A DNA stretch of 64,000 nucleotides, from positions 18,017,594 through 18,081,593 of the forward strand of contig CM053259.1 in the NCBI GenBank assembly GCA_028583405.1, read 5' to 3'. Positions 36,169 through 47,444 of the stretch are shown piece after piece. The stretch is from Pogonophryne albipinna. Its lineage: Eukaryota > Chordata > Actinopteri > Perciformes > Artedidraconidae. Position 1 is the stretch's first letter; each line of letters starts with the position of its first letter. Made by a program: the position numbers and the translations under genes. The notes under the pieces were generated by a model. That model saw only the letters and a program-made list of their open reading frames with translations. It was not told the origin of the DNA and made no database searches.

Positions 36169-37298
36169 GGCCCTTTCTCATTTCATCAAATCCCCCTCCT
36201 CGACTCCTCGACTCCTCGGTCCTCCGGTCGTGACCCGGAAATGAATTTCAGCGCGCCATGTTGAAGGACATCTCATTTCTCTAAATGCACTTCGAGGACC
36301 GAGCATCGAGGAGGCTCTCTGGAGGAGCTCTAACCGAGGATACACTGATGGGTCCTCCACGGTCCTCCACGGCTCCTTCGTGGATGCATTTCCGGCAACA
36401 GAGATGTTTCAAAGAGTCGTGACGCACGGCCGGACTGATCTCAGCCAATGACAGCTCTGCATGCATCCCCTGGATATTATTTTATTAACTGCTCTCATCG
36501 CGACGCGATGTTTCCAGAGAGAACAGCTGTGATGTCCGTGCAGAAAGCAGAGCAGTGTGTATAATATATATCACTCAGTATAACAGGCCTACTCTCTTTA
36601 TTTGCTGTAGTTTAGTAGATATCTACAAACAAAGAGTCCATATTTTTCTAAAACCATTTAGTGCTTCACATAATAAAATACACAACGGCTGTTAGGCTGT
36701 TAGCTGTAGGTGCGTGTGTGTGTTTGGTACAGTGTGTGTGTAGATGCAGCGGACAGACAGGTCTCAGTTGGTTTGGTGTCCTCTGCTTACTTTTAATACT
36801 TGTAAATAAAACTTTTGGTCCGTCATTTATTTTCCTCATCGTAGCGACCAGAGAGGGGGGGGGGATATATCCAGTCTCTGATAGTGTTACGTTAATATGA
36901 GAGTGCTCTGTTTGATTCTGAAATCGTATATATATTCATATAAATATATGTGTGTGTGTGTGTGTGTGTGCGTGTGCGTGTGCTTGTGTGTGTGCATCTG
37001 TAGCCTGTTATTGTCTCATTATTCCGCACTGTGAATGAATCAAAGTGGTCATGAACACATCTGTCCATCAGACAGAAGGCTGCTGTGCCTCCTGTCATCA
37101 TTAATGGACGTCTCTTTAAAATGACCGCTCAGAGGAGAGGAGTTCTCATTTCTTTAACCGCCTGCTGCTTCCCCTCCTCTCTCCTCGGTTCCCCTCCTCG
37201 GCTCCTCGGCTCACATCTCCTGTGGGCGGGACTAAGTATCGAGGATAGGAGTCGAGGAGGGGAGTCGAGGAGGGGAGTTAGAGAAATGAGAAAGGGCC
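36169..37298 (+). mobile_element. Harbinger-like MITE nested in an older copy of itself
   Basis: 1,130 bp with ends ggccctttctcatttc / gaaatgagaaagggcc and a 3-bp duplication tta (36166-36168 and 37299-37301), the PIF/Harbinger signature. The flanks join into text of the older copy (gagactta|gtctcgcccacagg), which matches the uninterrupted copy at 62,653-63,777. (TG)n at about 36,949-36,980. No transposase frame. Confidence 0.85.
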
Positions 37299-37634
37299 TT
37301 AGTCTCGCCCACAGGAGATGCGAGCGGAGGACCGAGGAGGGGAACCGAGGAGAGAGGAGGGGAAGCAGCAGACGTTTAAAGAAATGAGAACTCCTCTCCT
37401 CTGAGTGGTCATATTAAAGCGACGTCCGTTCATTATTACGTGCAACAGCTGCATCAGCTGTCGAGTGTTTTGTCATAGCGCTGTATTTTATAATCTCTGT
37501 TACATCAGCTGAACATTGTTCCCCCACATATTTACTTTGAATTAATTGAGAGTGCGGTATAATGAGACAATAACAGGCTACAGATGCGGACACACAAACA
37601 CAAATATATTTATATAAATATATACAATTTAAAG

Positions 37635-39061
37635 CAGGGGTGCCCAAGCTTTTTTGAACCGAGAGCTACTTTTAAAGTTGCCAGTCTGCCGAGATCTACC
37701 AGTCCAAATAGAGAGGTGTAGCCATTACTGACAGCCTACTACCAGGTAAATACACACTTCTACTTGTATAAAACTGACCTTTGTACGATGAATACTTCAT
37801 AAAATACTGCAGATCCTTTATCTTACCTCTTTCTAATCTACACACATACAAGTATTTAACTGAAGTTACACAACAGTGTTGTTGATACAGAGTTGGAGTT
37901 TATTCACAAGTCACTACAATGGGTAATGTTTTCAAGAAACATTGAACAGTGCTGCCACATATGACACAGGGAAAAAAAGAAAAGACACTGAACCCTTTCT
38001 TTGCCATTATATAAAAATAGTGTTGCTACAGAAGTATAAATTAGGCTTACTAATAAGACAACTCAGATCTGAAGCTACACAGGAATCTGCTGCCAAAGTG
38101 CAATAAAAAAGGACCAAATTAATAGAATCAAACCCTTTTTTGTAGCATTTTAGTAGAGTATAAAAATAAATGCCTTTAAAATAGGATGCAAGCAACACTA
38201 GTTTCTTAACCTGAATTGATAATAGACTATAATCAATTTAAGTTTGCATTCTTATACCATTTTGTACAATAATTATAATGAATAAGTTCAAACAAACTAA
38301 AACTTACAGCTGATTAATAACGGTATCTAACTTGAGTTTTTATTATATCAAAAACCTGTTGAAATGCTACTGTTATTTTTACTGTCCCCCAAAAGCGTGT
38401 CGGCAGCCTCCAGGAATGCTTCTTTCACAACTTTGCCGTCTTTGAAAGACTTGATAAGAACGTGATTGACACGATAAGATGCTCTGGTAGCAGCCTTGCT
38501 CTTGTTGTTGGGCCTGGTGAAAATGGACTGCTGTGCATTTAGCTGTCCTTTCAGGCCCCTCACCTTTTGGGAGCGTAGGGCAGAATTAGGAGGGAATTCC
38601 GTCTCGTAGCGTTTGTGCACTGTTTTGAAATGCCGCTCCTAAATTACCCTTCTTCGATAAAGCCACGCTCGCATTGCAGATGAGACAGAAGGACTTTGAA
38701 TGGGAATAGATACAAAAATAAACATCCTCCCACTCGGAGTGAAATTATATATTTTGGGCTTTTTTGCTTCTGCCATAATTGCGGTCTTGTGTGTGTGCGG
38801 ACTGTCACTCCTGTTGACGGTTGACACGGTTGACACAGACAACCTCAGCGAAATAGTGCCCACTGCCCACCAGCCACGCCCCGACACATGGGGTCACGCC
38901 GGCCAATCACAAAGCTTTGATGCGTTCAAGTGCATTATTCTGGCACAGGAAGATTATGTTATAGGACATTAACGATAAAACAGAATATTGTTGTTCTATT
39001 TTTAGACACATCTCGCGATCGACTGGGAATCTCCTCGCGATCGACTGGTTGGGCACCCCTG
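37635..39061 (-). mobile_element. hAT element with decayed BED-type transposase
   Basis: 1,427 bp with perfect 13-bp inverted ends CAGGGGTGCCCAA / TTGGGCACCCCTG and a perfect 8-bp duplication atttaaag (37627-37634 and 39062-39069). On the minus strand 38,690-38,348 encodes a transposase N-terminus: a finger (CLICNASVALSKKGNL), then after a one-base frameshift near 38,641 ERHFKTVHKRYETEFP, LNAQQSIFTRPNNKSKAATR and KEAFLEAADTLLGD, ending in a stop. This matches the ZBED5/GTF2IRD2-like hAT group from memory. The catalytic core is missing, so it is a dead, internally deleted copy. Confidence 0.88.
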
Positions 39062-39815
39062 ATTTAAAGTATGAGAGCACTCTCATAATAACGTAACACA
39101 ATCGGAGACTGGATATATCCCCCCCTCTCTCTGGTCGCTGAAATGGGGAATTGAAATTACGGGCCAAAAGTTGTATTTACAAGTATTAAAAGTAAGCAGA
39201 GGAAACCAAACCAACTGAGACCCGTCTGTCCGCCGCATCTACGCACTGTACAACACACACCTACATACTGTACCACACACACACATACACACTGCCTACC
39301 ACACACACAGCTCCTAAAGCATAATCAGGCTACAGCCGTTGTGTATTTTATTATGTGAAGCACTAAATGGTCTTAGAAAAATATCAACTCTTTGTTTGTA
39401 GATATCTACTAAACTACAGCAAATAAAGAGAGTAATGTAGGCCTGTTATACTGAGTGATATATATTGTACACTGCTCTGCTTTCTGCACGGACCTCACAG
39501 CTGTTCTCACTGTAAACATCGCGACGCGATGAAAGCAGTTTCTAAAATAATATCCAGGGGATGCATGCAGAGCTGTCATTGGCTGAGATAAGTCCGGCCG
39601 TGCGTCGCCTCCACCGTTACCGGAAATGCATCCGCGGAGGAACCATCAGTGTATCCTCGGTTATAGCTCCTCCAGAGAGCCTCCTCGACGCTCGATGCTC
39701 GGTCCTCGGTGTGCATTTAGAGAAATGAGATGTCCTTCAAAATGGCGCGCTGAAATTCATTTCCGGGTCACTACCGGAGGACCGAGGAGTCGAAATTTGA
39801 GTATTGAGAAGCCTC

Positions 39816-40782
39816 TTCTGTCTACATGAAACACACAGTAGGCTATTGCATTTATAATATTTACTGATTACTCCACATCCGTTTCTTAAGAGGGAGGCCT
39901 CTAGTTATTATACAGATTACTAAACTGTTATCAGATATAAAGGGACACATCCAAACGTCACATATAATTCATAAGAAAGAAAGTTAGCACTATAAAAATA
40001 TACGTGATTCTATTTCCTGGTTTTCTGATCTTGAACCAGGAAGTACTCCTTAGGACGTGCGAAGGATTTCAAAATAAGAGCTTCTTTTATTTTACAACAC
40101 AACCACTAATCCTTGATTACTCCTTGTCCTACTGTCTTATATTTTCTACTTCATTAGATTAAAATACTACTTACTATCACTACTTGTTGTGGTTATTTTA
40201 TCTATTAAAGATTATAATCAATTATGATTAATTAATTAATTAAATTAAATGTTGGTTTAATTGTATTACAAGCACAAGTAAGAACTGGTCTAATGCCAGC
40301 AATATGCATACACATATCTTTCTTTTATGACAGTAAGTTTATTTCACTATACATTAGTTTTAGAGTGAAGAATCACCTTTTCAACCTGTTTCTTAGTTCT
40401 TTGGGTTCCTCAAGGCAGAATAAGATGGAAGTTAAGAGTTCAAGTGAACAAGGTGCAACATTGGAGGTAGCTTTTTAATCTTTTTTTTTGTATTGTATTG
40501 CAGCATGTACAAATGTAACTGTATTTCATTTAAAACAAACTGGTAAGGATCAATTTAAACGTTAAAATCATGTTATTTCATTTCCAACATTGGTTTACAG
40601 AAAAGTTATATTAAGCATGATACTGTAGTTATGTTAATGTACCATTAAAAAGTCTCAATGACATTTACTATGGCAGGTCATTAGAAAGAACAATCGACGG
40701 GTTAAAACTAACATATTTACTTCCTCTTGCAATAGTGAAACCCTCCTAACCTCGGACACATGAGTCAACCATAGTGACTTCA
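39816..40782. other. Gene-free part of unit 1
   Basis: About 970 A/T-rich bases, repeated at 48,728-49,687. I see no gene or known repeat; taattaattaa near 40,235 differs by a few units between copies. Confidence 0.5.
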
Positions 40783-41639
40783 TTACATTTTAGGTTTGAC
40801 TTCATTGGGAATAGTTTGGCCTTTCCGTACAGCCACAGCATTTTCTACCATCCTCTGCACCATCTTTCTGCTGGTGGAGAGAGTGTCGGTGCCAACGTGG
40901 GGGGTGATCAGAACGTTAGGGAGACCCAGCAGAGGATGATCCCTGAAAACAAGATGAAGAGGAGGAGTTGTTATGAGCCAGAAAGGAGTTTGTACTGTGA
41001 ACTAAACAAGAGTGTGTTTTGTACAAACACAATTAAAAGATAATGGATGTAATTTGTGATTCTGGTAGAGGAGTGTGATGAGACCTTGGCAGCGGTTCAG
41101 GGTAAGTCACGTCTAACGCCGCCGCGAGAATTGTCTCCGATTTTAGAGCTTTGACCAGAGCGTCCTGATCCACAACCCGACCTGAGGCACAGAGTCCACC
41201 ATTAGTGTTTCAGAGTTCAGTAACATTTGTAACTCTTTAACAAAGACTAGTGACGTCTGGACATCCTCCTGACCTCTGCTGATGTTGACCAGTGTTGCTG
41301 TGGGTTTCATGAGGTTCAGCTCTCTGGTGCTGATGCATTAATTTTAATTGAAACTGAGCCGTTGTGTTCATCAGTAAAGTGGAACTTCTGTGTGAACTAT
41401 TCATATCTTAATGCACTGTAACTTTTTATTCATGTGCTTTTTATTCATGTATTTTTTCTTTTAATGTTTCTTTTATTATCTTTTACTGTTTTTAAATGCC
41501 TTTGTCTGAATGTCTTTCATTTTTGTAAAGCACCTTGAATTGCCTTGTGTTGAAAGGTGCTATATAAATAAACTTGCCTTGCCTTGATCAGGCCCGTGGT
41601 CTCAGGGCTCAGGTGGACCGCCAGCACCACGAAGTCCGA
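40783..41639 (-). pseudogene. Dehydrogenase pseudogene, copy in unit 1
   Basis: Minus-strand copies of the last exons of the 28.8-kb gene: exon 5 at 40942-40783 (stop shifted by one codon, ending VKPKM), exon 4 at 41181-41085 (frame intact) and part of exon 3 at 41274-41639. Exon 3 is broken by a 250-bp retroelement tail (41335-41584) and then cut by the unit 1 deletion. Exons 1 and 2 are absent, so it cannot make the enzyme. Confidence 0.9.
41335..41588 (+). mobile_element. 3' tail of a non-LTR retroelement inside pseudogene exon 3
   Basis: Text gtaaagcaccttgaattgcc...ctatataaataaac followed by cttgccttgccttg, a 3' end widespread in fish LINE/SINE repeats. A tgat duplication (41331-41334 and 41585-41588) flanks it. 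It sits in coding sequence and is present at the identical place in unit 2. Confidence 0.75.
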
Positions 41640-41646
41640 GACTTCC

Positions 41647-41713
41647 TAAGGGAAATTATATTTTTTTTAAGTCACTAGCCAATTGCCTGAAAGACCACCT
41701 CCAAAGACTGTGA
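41647..41713 (+). pseudogene. SGNH-hydrolase gene remnant (last codons) in unit 1
   Basis: Matches the final codons and stop of the gene at 52,480-53,395 (KSLANCLKDHLQRL). Everything upstream was removed by the unit 1 deletion. The 3' flanking sequence continues identically. Confidence 0.85.
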
Positions 41714-42298
41714 ACTGCTAAAATGTCAGTATCACTGTTTTTGGATTTGGCCTTTAGAGTATGTATTCTAAGGCCCTTGCTAAGCCCAGACTGTCATGGC
41801 TGATGTTGAGTTGGATATTACATATGTAGCCATAACACTGTTAACATGGCTGCTCTTCCTCTATAGAGTAGATGTATAGATTCACAATGAAAGTATTAGC
41901 CTACAGAACAGTACGGCTTCCAGAGAAGAGATACAATTTGATCATTTTACAACAAACAGCTCTTTTTAGGTTTTGAATAAGATTGTAATCCTGAGTTTCC
42001 CTATTATTAAAAAAAGTAAAACTAATCCGATTACATCTTTTCCTATGTAACTAAGGATTACACTTTCCTTTTTTTCTATACGATCTTGATTCGTGTTAGA
42101 TGTAATCCATTACTACCTAAGCCAATAAAAGTCATAACTTTTGGAAAATTGTCTCAAGTTATAAATGATGCCTTCAATCTCTTTCACGTGGAGAAGACAT
42201 CACATTGGCCGAGGCGTTGCAACTTCCCTCAAGCGTCCTACATGAAAGAAAGATCACATGTTAAAAATGTGTGCACAAACTATTCAGTATGACCCGTC

Positions 42299-44496
42299 TT
42301 AGTTTAAAGCCCAAGTGTAAGTGTGAACAGAGGCGGAGTCTGCCTGTTTTCCAATTTGTTTTGTTTGTTGGCTGCTGCTACCCAAACCAACATCCTCACA
42401 AGCATTGACTGTTGGAATGTCATTATGCTCCACATGTGGAACAACAAAGGCTTCTTCAGGTGTGTCTTGTATCATAATGATATTGCTCTGATCAGCAGCA
42501 AGACTGTTTTCACCATTACCATGGTCTACATCTGCAACCTCCTCATTGCTATTAACAGTCGAACTAGGACTGTCACTTACCTCGTCATTGTTACTCACCC
42601 TGCTTTTCCTTCTAGGCTGTTGTTCTTTGCCATTGGTGAAATAGAAAATGGTGGGCACTGCAGTGTTTTTCAGGCATCTCCTTCCCTAATAAAAATAATA
42701 AACAAAAACACATAAAATAACTTTTTGAGGTCTGTAGATATTCAACTTTCTTTGGAATAATGTTGTTTTAAATTTAAGAGTGCATTATAAAAGACAATAG
42801 AGGGCCAACATGTTAACTATGCAGTTAATCCATTCAACAATTACGTGTTTCCAAGATTCAGATTCAAAGGATTTATGTCATATGCACATAGGCTACAGTG
42901 TAGGAATGGCAATGAAAATCATCTGTCCCGAGCTCCTCCAACAATGCAACATAGTTATATAAGACATAAAACAATAAAAGAAATTCAAAATTAAATTAAG
43001 AATAATAAATTAGTGCAGGCAGAAATCTATATACACGTAAATATAATAAGACATATGCAAGAACAGAATGTAAAGATAAATATTGTATAGTAAAATGAAA
43101 TGAAATCCTTTTTTTTTTTTCAGTGATAGCTGTTAGGATAAATAAGTTATAAGATGACAACAGATGAATGAATGTTGCTATTAAAATAATGTAAAAAAGG
43201 TAATATAATTCATCTGTTTTTAACATAGAGTATGTGGGGGGAAATGGCAATTCTCTATCTATGATAAAGAGTCTTTGCATAAATTGAAGAGAAATGTGAT
43301 GGTTTGCAAAACAATTCGATTTCTATGTTTCTATACTTAACTGGCAAAATCTTAATTTGGCCTTTAATCAAAAGAACATTACTCATCACTGATGTGCAAG
43401 CTGTGCCATAACAATTATTTAGCATTGTATGATGAGCATGTATTTAATTAGTAACAACAATTTACACTCACAAATGGAACCAAGTTATTTAAAAAAAAAA
43501 AGGATCTGTACCCATGAGTCCGTGATGAAGTGATGACTCTCAAAGTGTTCACTGCACAGGCGAGAAGAAACGTTGGGGGTCCATTTATTCCTCCGGATGT
43601 TCAGCACCCACTGGTCCAGCCTGTCTGGATCACCTAAAGGAAACCTTTATTCAAAAATACATGAAAACCGACCCAAAGACAACAGGAGGGTTAATGCCAT
43701 ATTCACTTAATAACGCATGAACAACTTTTACAAATATTTCTATATAGTCTGTGTTGGTAAATGTAATCTAGGTTGTACATTTCCTGCTGAAATACATGCA
43801 TGGGCCTACCAAGTTACTGCGTGGCACTTTGGTTTTGATAAAACAGTGTAGTTCCACTATATAAACGTTACATTCATAATCAAACGAGACAATATGCAAG
43901 ATAAATAGCTATTTGTTGTTATTCTTAATGCTTGTCATTCACACGTTAATAAAATAAAATAAGTACCGATACATAGCAGAACAATTGTGGCGATGTTCAG
44001 CTTAATAAGCCTTGTTCAACATCATTTCTTTAGCTAATACTATAGAAGGCTGCAGGCGAACCAAGTCCGCGTTTCGCTGCATTCCTTGATCTCCAGTTAT
44101 AACGCCGGGCTCCGCCGCTGTCCGAAGCTAACGGAGCCGCAAAGGGCTAGCTACGGCTCCGGTTAGCTTCGGCGGCGGACTCCGGCGGCCACCACTGGGA
44201 TAATTGGGTCCCCTTTTAACATTTGCTCCCATTTAGCATTATGGGCGTCATAGCCATAGACTATAAAAGTCTTACCCAAGGCTGAATCATAAACTAAACT
44301 GTATATATATATACACATGTATAAAGGGTTACGTCCTTAGCTGGCTAATAAGCTACATAACAAGCTAAGCTAACAAGCACACAAACACCTGCTAACGGGG
44401 TTAACATGTATAATATTATCATTTTACTCACCGAAAAAAGCTGAGAGTAGACTTCTTGGAAGTTCTGTTAGTACATTCAAGCGCACAGCACGACAT
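42299..44496 (-). CDS. THAP-domain zinc-finger protein, copy 1, three exons
   Basis: Sequence-specific DNA-binding finger protein; target and role unknown. Exons in gene order: 44496-44432 (65 b), 43644-43512 (133 b), 42685-42299 (387 b incl. stop); 194 residues. It starts MSCCALECTNRTSKKSTLSF and continues FRFPLGDPDRLDQW, SRLCSEHFES, HFITDSW, GRRCLKNTAVPTIF. These supply the C2CH zinc ligands, the invariant Trp and Pro, and the closing AVPTIF box of a complete THAP domain (residues 4 to about 80). The acceptor at 43645-43646 was chosen because it adds FPLG, as THAP domains require. The tail is acidic and Ser/Asn-rich (GNGENSLAADQSN) with no recognisable partner domain and no coiled coil. Such genes can be host factors or derive from P-element/Kolobok-type transposases. 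A Tc1 element lies 514 bases upstream. Confidence 0.85.
44108..44187. repeat. GC-rich hairpin in THAP intron 1 (unit 1)
   Basis: gccgctgtccgaagctaacg...gagccg pairs with cggctccggttagcttcggc...ggcgg across a short loop. Also present in unit 2 at about 55,799-55,873. It may be a tiny element or a structured RNA segment in the primary transcript. Confidence 0.85.
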
Positions 44497-45007
44497 TTTA
44501 ATTGTCTGGTATTTGTAACAATATTCCCACAATCACCACGAACACGGCTAAAGCTAAAGGGTCAAGTACAGTAACTACGACTAACTAACTTAGTAGCCTC
44601 TATGGTTGTAGCCTAGCAGAGTGGACAAGTTGCTGTTAGCTGACAGTGAGGCACGTGCCTGCCCATCAAAGTGACCACGCCCTAATTTATGCAAAAACTT
44701 TAAGACCTAATATAAATAAATGGGTCGTGTTAGAAAACAATTCACTCACAGATCCATAATCATGAAGGTGGAATCTAACTATATCGATAATAAAAATGTA
44801 TGGAGCCAGGGGTAGAAACATGTTTTTGTCTGCTGTAAAATTGGGCATTTTAACATGGGGGTCTATGGAAATTGCTCCTTTCTGCAGCCATCGCCTATCG
44901 GCCAATATATGAACTGCAGTGTGTGGCACTTCCGTATTGGCGTCCCAGCTCTACCCCAGAGTTTGCCGCTTGATATCAACGCACCGATTGTTTTCCGATA
45001 GTGTAGA

Positions 45008-46645
45008 TACACTGAACAAAAATATAAATGCAACACTTTTGTTTTTGCTCCTATTTGTCATGAGATGAACTCAAAGATCTAAAACATTTTCTATATACAC
45101 AAAATAACCATTTATCTCAAATATTGTTCACAAATCTGAAAAAATCTGTGATAGTGAGCACTTCTCCTTTGCCGAGATAATCCATCCCACCTCACAGGTG
45201 TGGCATATCAAGATGCTGATTAGACAGCATGATTATTGCACAGGTGTGCCTTAGGCTGGCCACAATAAAAGGCCACTCTAAAATGTTCAGTTTTATCACA
45301 CAGCACAATGCCACAGATGTCGCAAGTTTTGAGGGAGCGTGCAATTGGCATGCTGACAGCAGGAATGTCCACCAGAGCTGTTGCCCGTGAATTGAATGTT
45401 CATTTCTCTACCATAAGCCGTCTCCAAAGGCGCATCAGAGAATTTGGCAGTACATCCAACCGGCCTCACAACCGCAGACCACGTGTAACCACACCAGCCC
45501 AGGACCTCCACATCCAGCATGTTCACCTCCAAGATCGTCTGAGACCAGCCACTCGGACAGCTGCTGCAACAATCGGTTTGCATAACCAAAGAATTTCTGC
45601 ACAAACTGTCAGAAACCGTCTCAGGGAAGCTCATCTGCATGCTCGTCGTCCTCATCGGGGTCTCGACCTGACTCCGGTTCGTCGTCGTAACCGACTTGAG
45701 TGGGCAAATGCTCACATTCGATGGCGTCTGGCACGTTGGAGAGGTGTTCTCTTCACGGATGAATCCCGGTTTTCACTGTTCAGGGCAGATGGCAGACAGC
45801 GTGTGTGGCGTCGTGTGGGTGAGCGGTTTTCTGATGTCAATGTTGTGAATCGAGTGGCCCATGGTGGTGGTGGGGATATGGTATGGGCAGGCGTATGTTA
45901 TGGACGACGAACACAGGTGCATTTTATTGATGGCATTGTGAATGCACAGAGATACCGTGACGAGATCCTGAGGCCCATTGTTGTGCCATTCATCCACAAC
46001 CATCACCTCATGTTGCAGCATGATAATGCACGACCCCATGTTGCAAGGATATTTACACAATTCGTGGAGGCTGAAAACATCCCAGTTCTTGCATGGCCAG
46101 CATACTCACCGGACATGTCACCCATTGAGCATGTTTGGGATGCTCTGGATCGGCGTATACCACAGCGTGTTCCAGTTCCTGCCAATATCCAGCAACTTCG
46201 CACAGCCATTGAAGAGGAGTGGACCAACATTCCACAGGTCACAATCAACAACCTGATCAACTCTATGCGAAGGAGATGTGTTGCACTGCGTGAGGCAAAT
46301 GGTGGTCACACCAGATACTGACTGGTTTTCGGACCCCCCCAGACCCCCCCAATAAAGCAAAACTGCACGTTTCAGAGTGGCCTTTTATTGTGGCCAGCCT
46401 AAGGCACACCTGTGCAATAATCATGCTGTCTAATCAGCATCTTGATATGCCACACCTGTGAGGTGGGATGGATTATCTCGGCAAAGGAGAAGTGCTCACT
46501 ATCACAGATTTTTTCAGATTTGTGAACAATATTTGAGAGAAATGGTTATTTTGTGTATATAGAAAATGTTTTAGATCTTTGAGTTCATCTCATGAAAAAT
46601 GGGAGCAAAAACAAAAGTGTTGCATTTATATTTTTGTTCAGTGTA
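45008..46645 (+). mobile_element. Tc1-like transposon, apparently intact, copy 1
   Basis: Body 45010-46643 (1,634 bp), starting CACTGAACAAAAATATAAAT and ending in its inverse, with a TA duplication on both sides. The inverted repeats are about 270 bp each (45010-45279 and 46374-46643), the long-repeat type known from several fish Tc1 families. Encloses a full-length transposase frame and an AATAAA at 46351. Confidence 0.97.
45308..46321 (+). CDS. Tc1-like transposase, full length, copy 1
   Basis: Cuts and pastes its own element at TA sites. 337 residues, a usual length for the family, with no frameshift or stop. The N-terminal paired-type DNA-binding half (MPQMSQVLRERAIGMLTAGM, then STRAVARELNVHFSTISRLQ) has two helix-turn-helix segments with basic linkers RPHNRRPRV and RRPHRG. 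The catalytic triad is Asp151 (LFTDESRF), Asp239 (LQHDNARPH) and Glu274 (SPIEHVWD), with 34 residues between the last two (DD34E). It also has a glycine-rich box (VAHGGGGDMVWAG). The start is the first ATG, 28 bases inside the end of the left terminal repeat. The same protein is encoded at 56,992 with no difference seen. Confidence 0.97.
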   Translation: MPQMSQVLRERAIGMLTAGMSTRAVARELNVHFSTISRLQRRIREFGSTSNRPHNRRPRVTTPAQDLHIQHVHLQDRLRPATRTAAATIGLHNQRISAQTVRNRLREAHLHARRPHRGLDLTPVRRRNRLEWANAHIRWRLARWRGVLFTDESRFSLFRADGRQRVWRRVGERFSDVNVVNRVAHGGGGDMVWAGVCYGRRTQVHFIDGIVNAQRYRDEILRPIVVPFIHNHHLMLQHDNARPHVARIFTQFVEAENIPVLAWPAYSPDMSPIEHVWDALDRRIPQRVPVPANIQQLRTAIEEEWTNIPQVTINNLINSMRRRCVALREANGGHTRY

Positions 46646-47286
46646 TATAGAAAAGCATTACATCAATGTGTTGTTTGTACATCAATGTAAAACACAGGGT
46701 TATAGATAGACTGAAGTAAGGCAGTATTAATTAACGATCAAGCTCGAGAAACACTCATACATTTATTTACAATGCAATTCAATTTAGGTTTAGGCCTTTT
46801 CTGCCAAACGCCCAAATCTTTCAAACTCCCAGAAGTCTGCATCAAAGATAACATTCTACTATTATGAGCACTTTAACAATGATACTGCTAATACCAAAAA
46901 TGTAAATTGGAAATGACAATACCTTTTTGTGTTGCAGTTGCCCCACGGATCTGTTTATGTTTGTCACTTTAAGAAGCCGGGACACTTGTGCTGATCTCCA
47001 CAGTCTCCTCACACAGACACTTTGCATTCTGGAGGGCGAGTAAATCACAGAGCTGGATAATATAACACAGGATTGATGATTAGCTTTGAAGATTATGAAA
47101 CACAGGATTGATGATTATCTTTAAAGATGGAGGACCTGGTTATAAGATGCAATCCATAAAATAGTCCTCAATATAACATAAAACCCAGGAATGGAAACTC
47201 TACGAGTGTCATGTATGTAAAGATGTGCTTGCAGTTAAAGTGCAGGTCAAAGTGCTTTCAATAAATTATTAACCTGTGGGTCAACT
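46646..47286. other. Gene-free tail of unit 1
   Basis: About 640 bases with no gene or recognised repeat, repeated at 58,330-58,972; acacaggattgatgatta occurs twice in tandem-like fashion near 47,067-47,117. Confidence 0.5.
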
Positions 47287-47444
47287 ATAATCAGGCTACA
47301 GCCGTTGTGTATTTTATTATGTGAAGCACTAAATGGTCTTAGAAAAATATCAACTCTTTGTTTGTAGATATCTACTAAACTACAGCAAATAAAGAGAGTA
47401 ATGTAGGCCTGTTATACTGAGTGATATATATTGTACACTGCTCT

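Larger units (their letters stand above)
36103..39815. mobile_element. Old Harbinger-like MITE, interrupted by two later insertions
   Basis: Ends gaggcttctcaatt (36103) and ...attgagaagcctc (39815). Its body (ctcctcgact/cgaggagg-rich ends, a (TG)n/(CA)n core, and a block reading cgagactggatatatcc) is the same as in the copies at 36,169 and 62,653. The sequence is split by a younger copy of the same family at 36,169-37,298 and by an hAT element at 37,635-39,061. No transposase frame. The left boundary of tandem unit 1 (39,322) falls inside it. Confidence 0.75.
39322..47286 (+). repeat. Tandem duplication, unit 1
   Basis: Begins ataatcaggctacagccg and ends ttaacctgtgggtcaact, immediately followed by the start of unit 2. 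Matching positions differ by about 11,682 bases over the right-hand part. Contents: end of a Harbinger-like MITE, broken dehydrogenase exons, the THAP gene and the Tc1 element. Compared with unit 2 it lacks 2,782 bp (unit 2 positions 50,545-53,326); the junction at about 41,639-41,646 contains a few filler bases (gacttc), as after end joining. Confidence 0.95.

Noticed and set aside
42323..42715. 130-codon plus-strand frame (also 54,005-54,397)
   Set aside because: Antisense to THAP exon 3, which has the recognisable domain end AVPTIF and proper splice sites.
45296..46360. Several frames opposite the Tc1 transposase (and again at 56,980-58,044)
   Set aside because: Antisense shadows of a strongly coding transposase frame.
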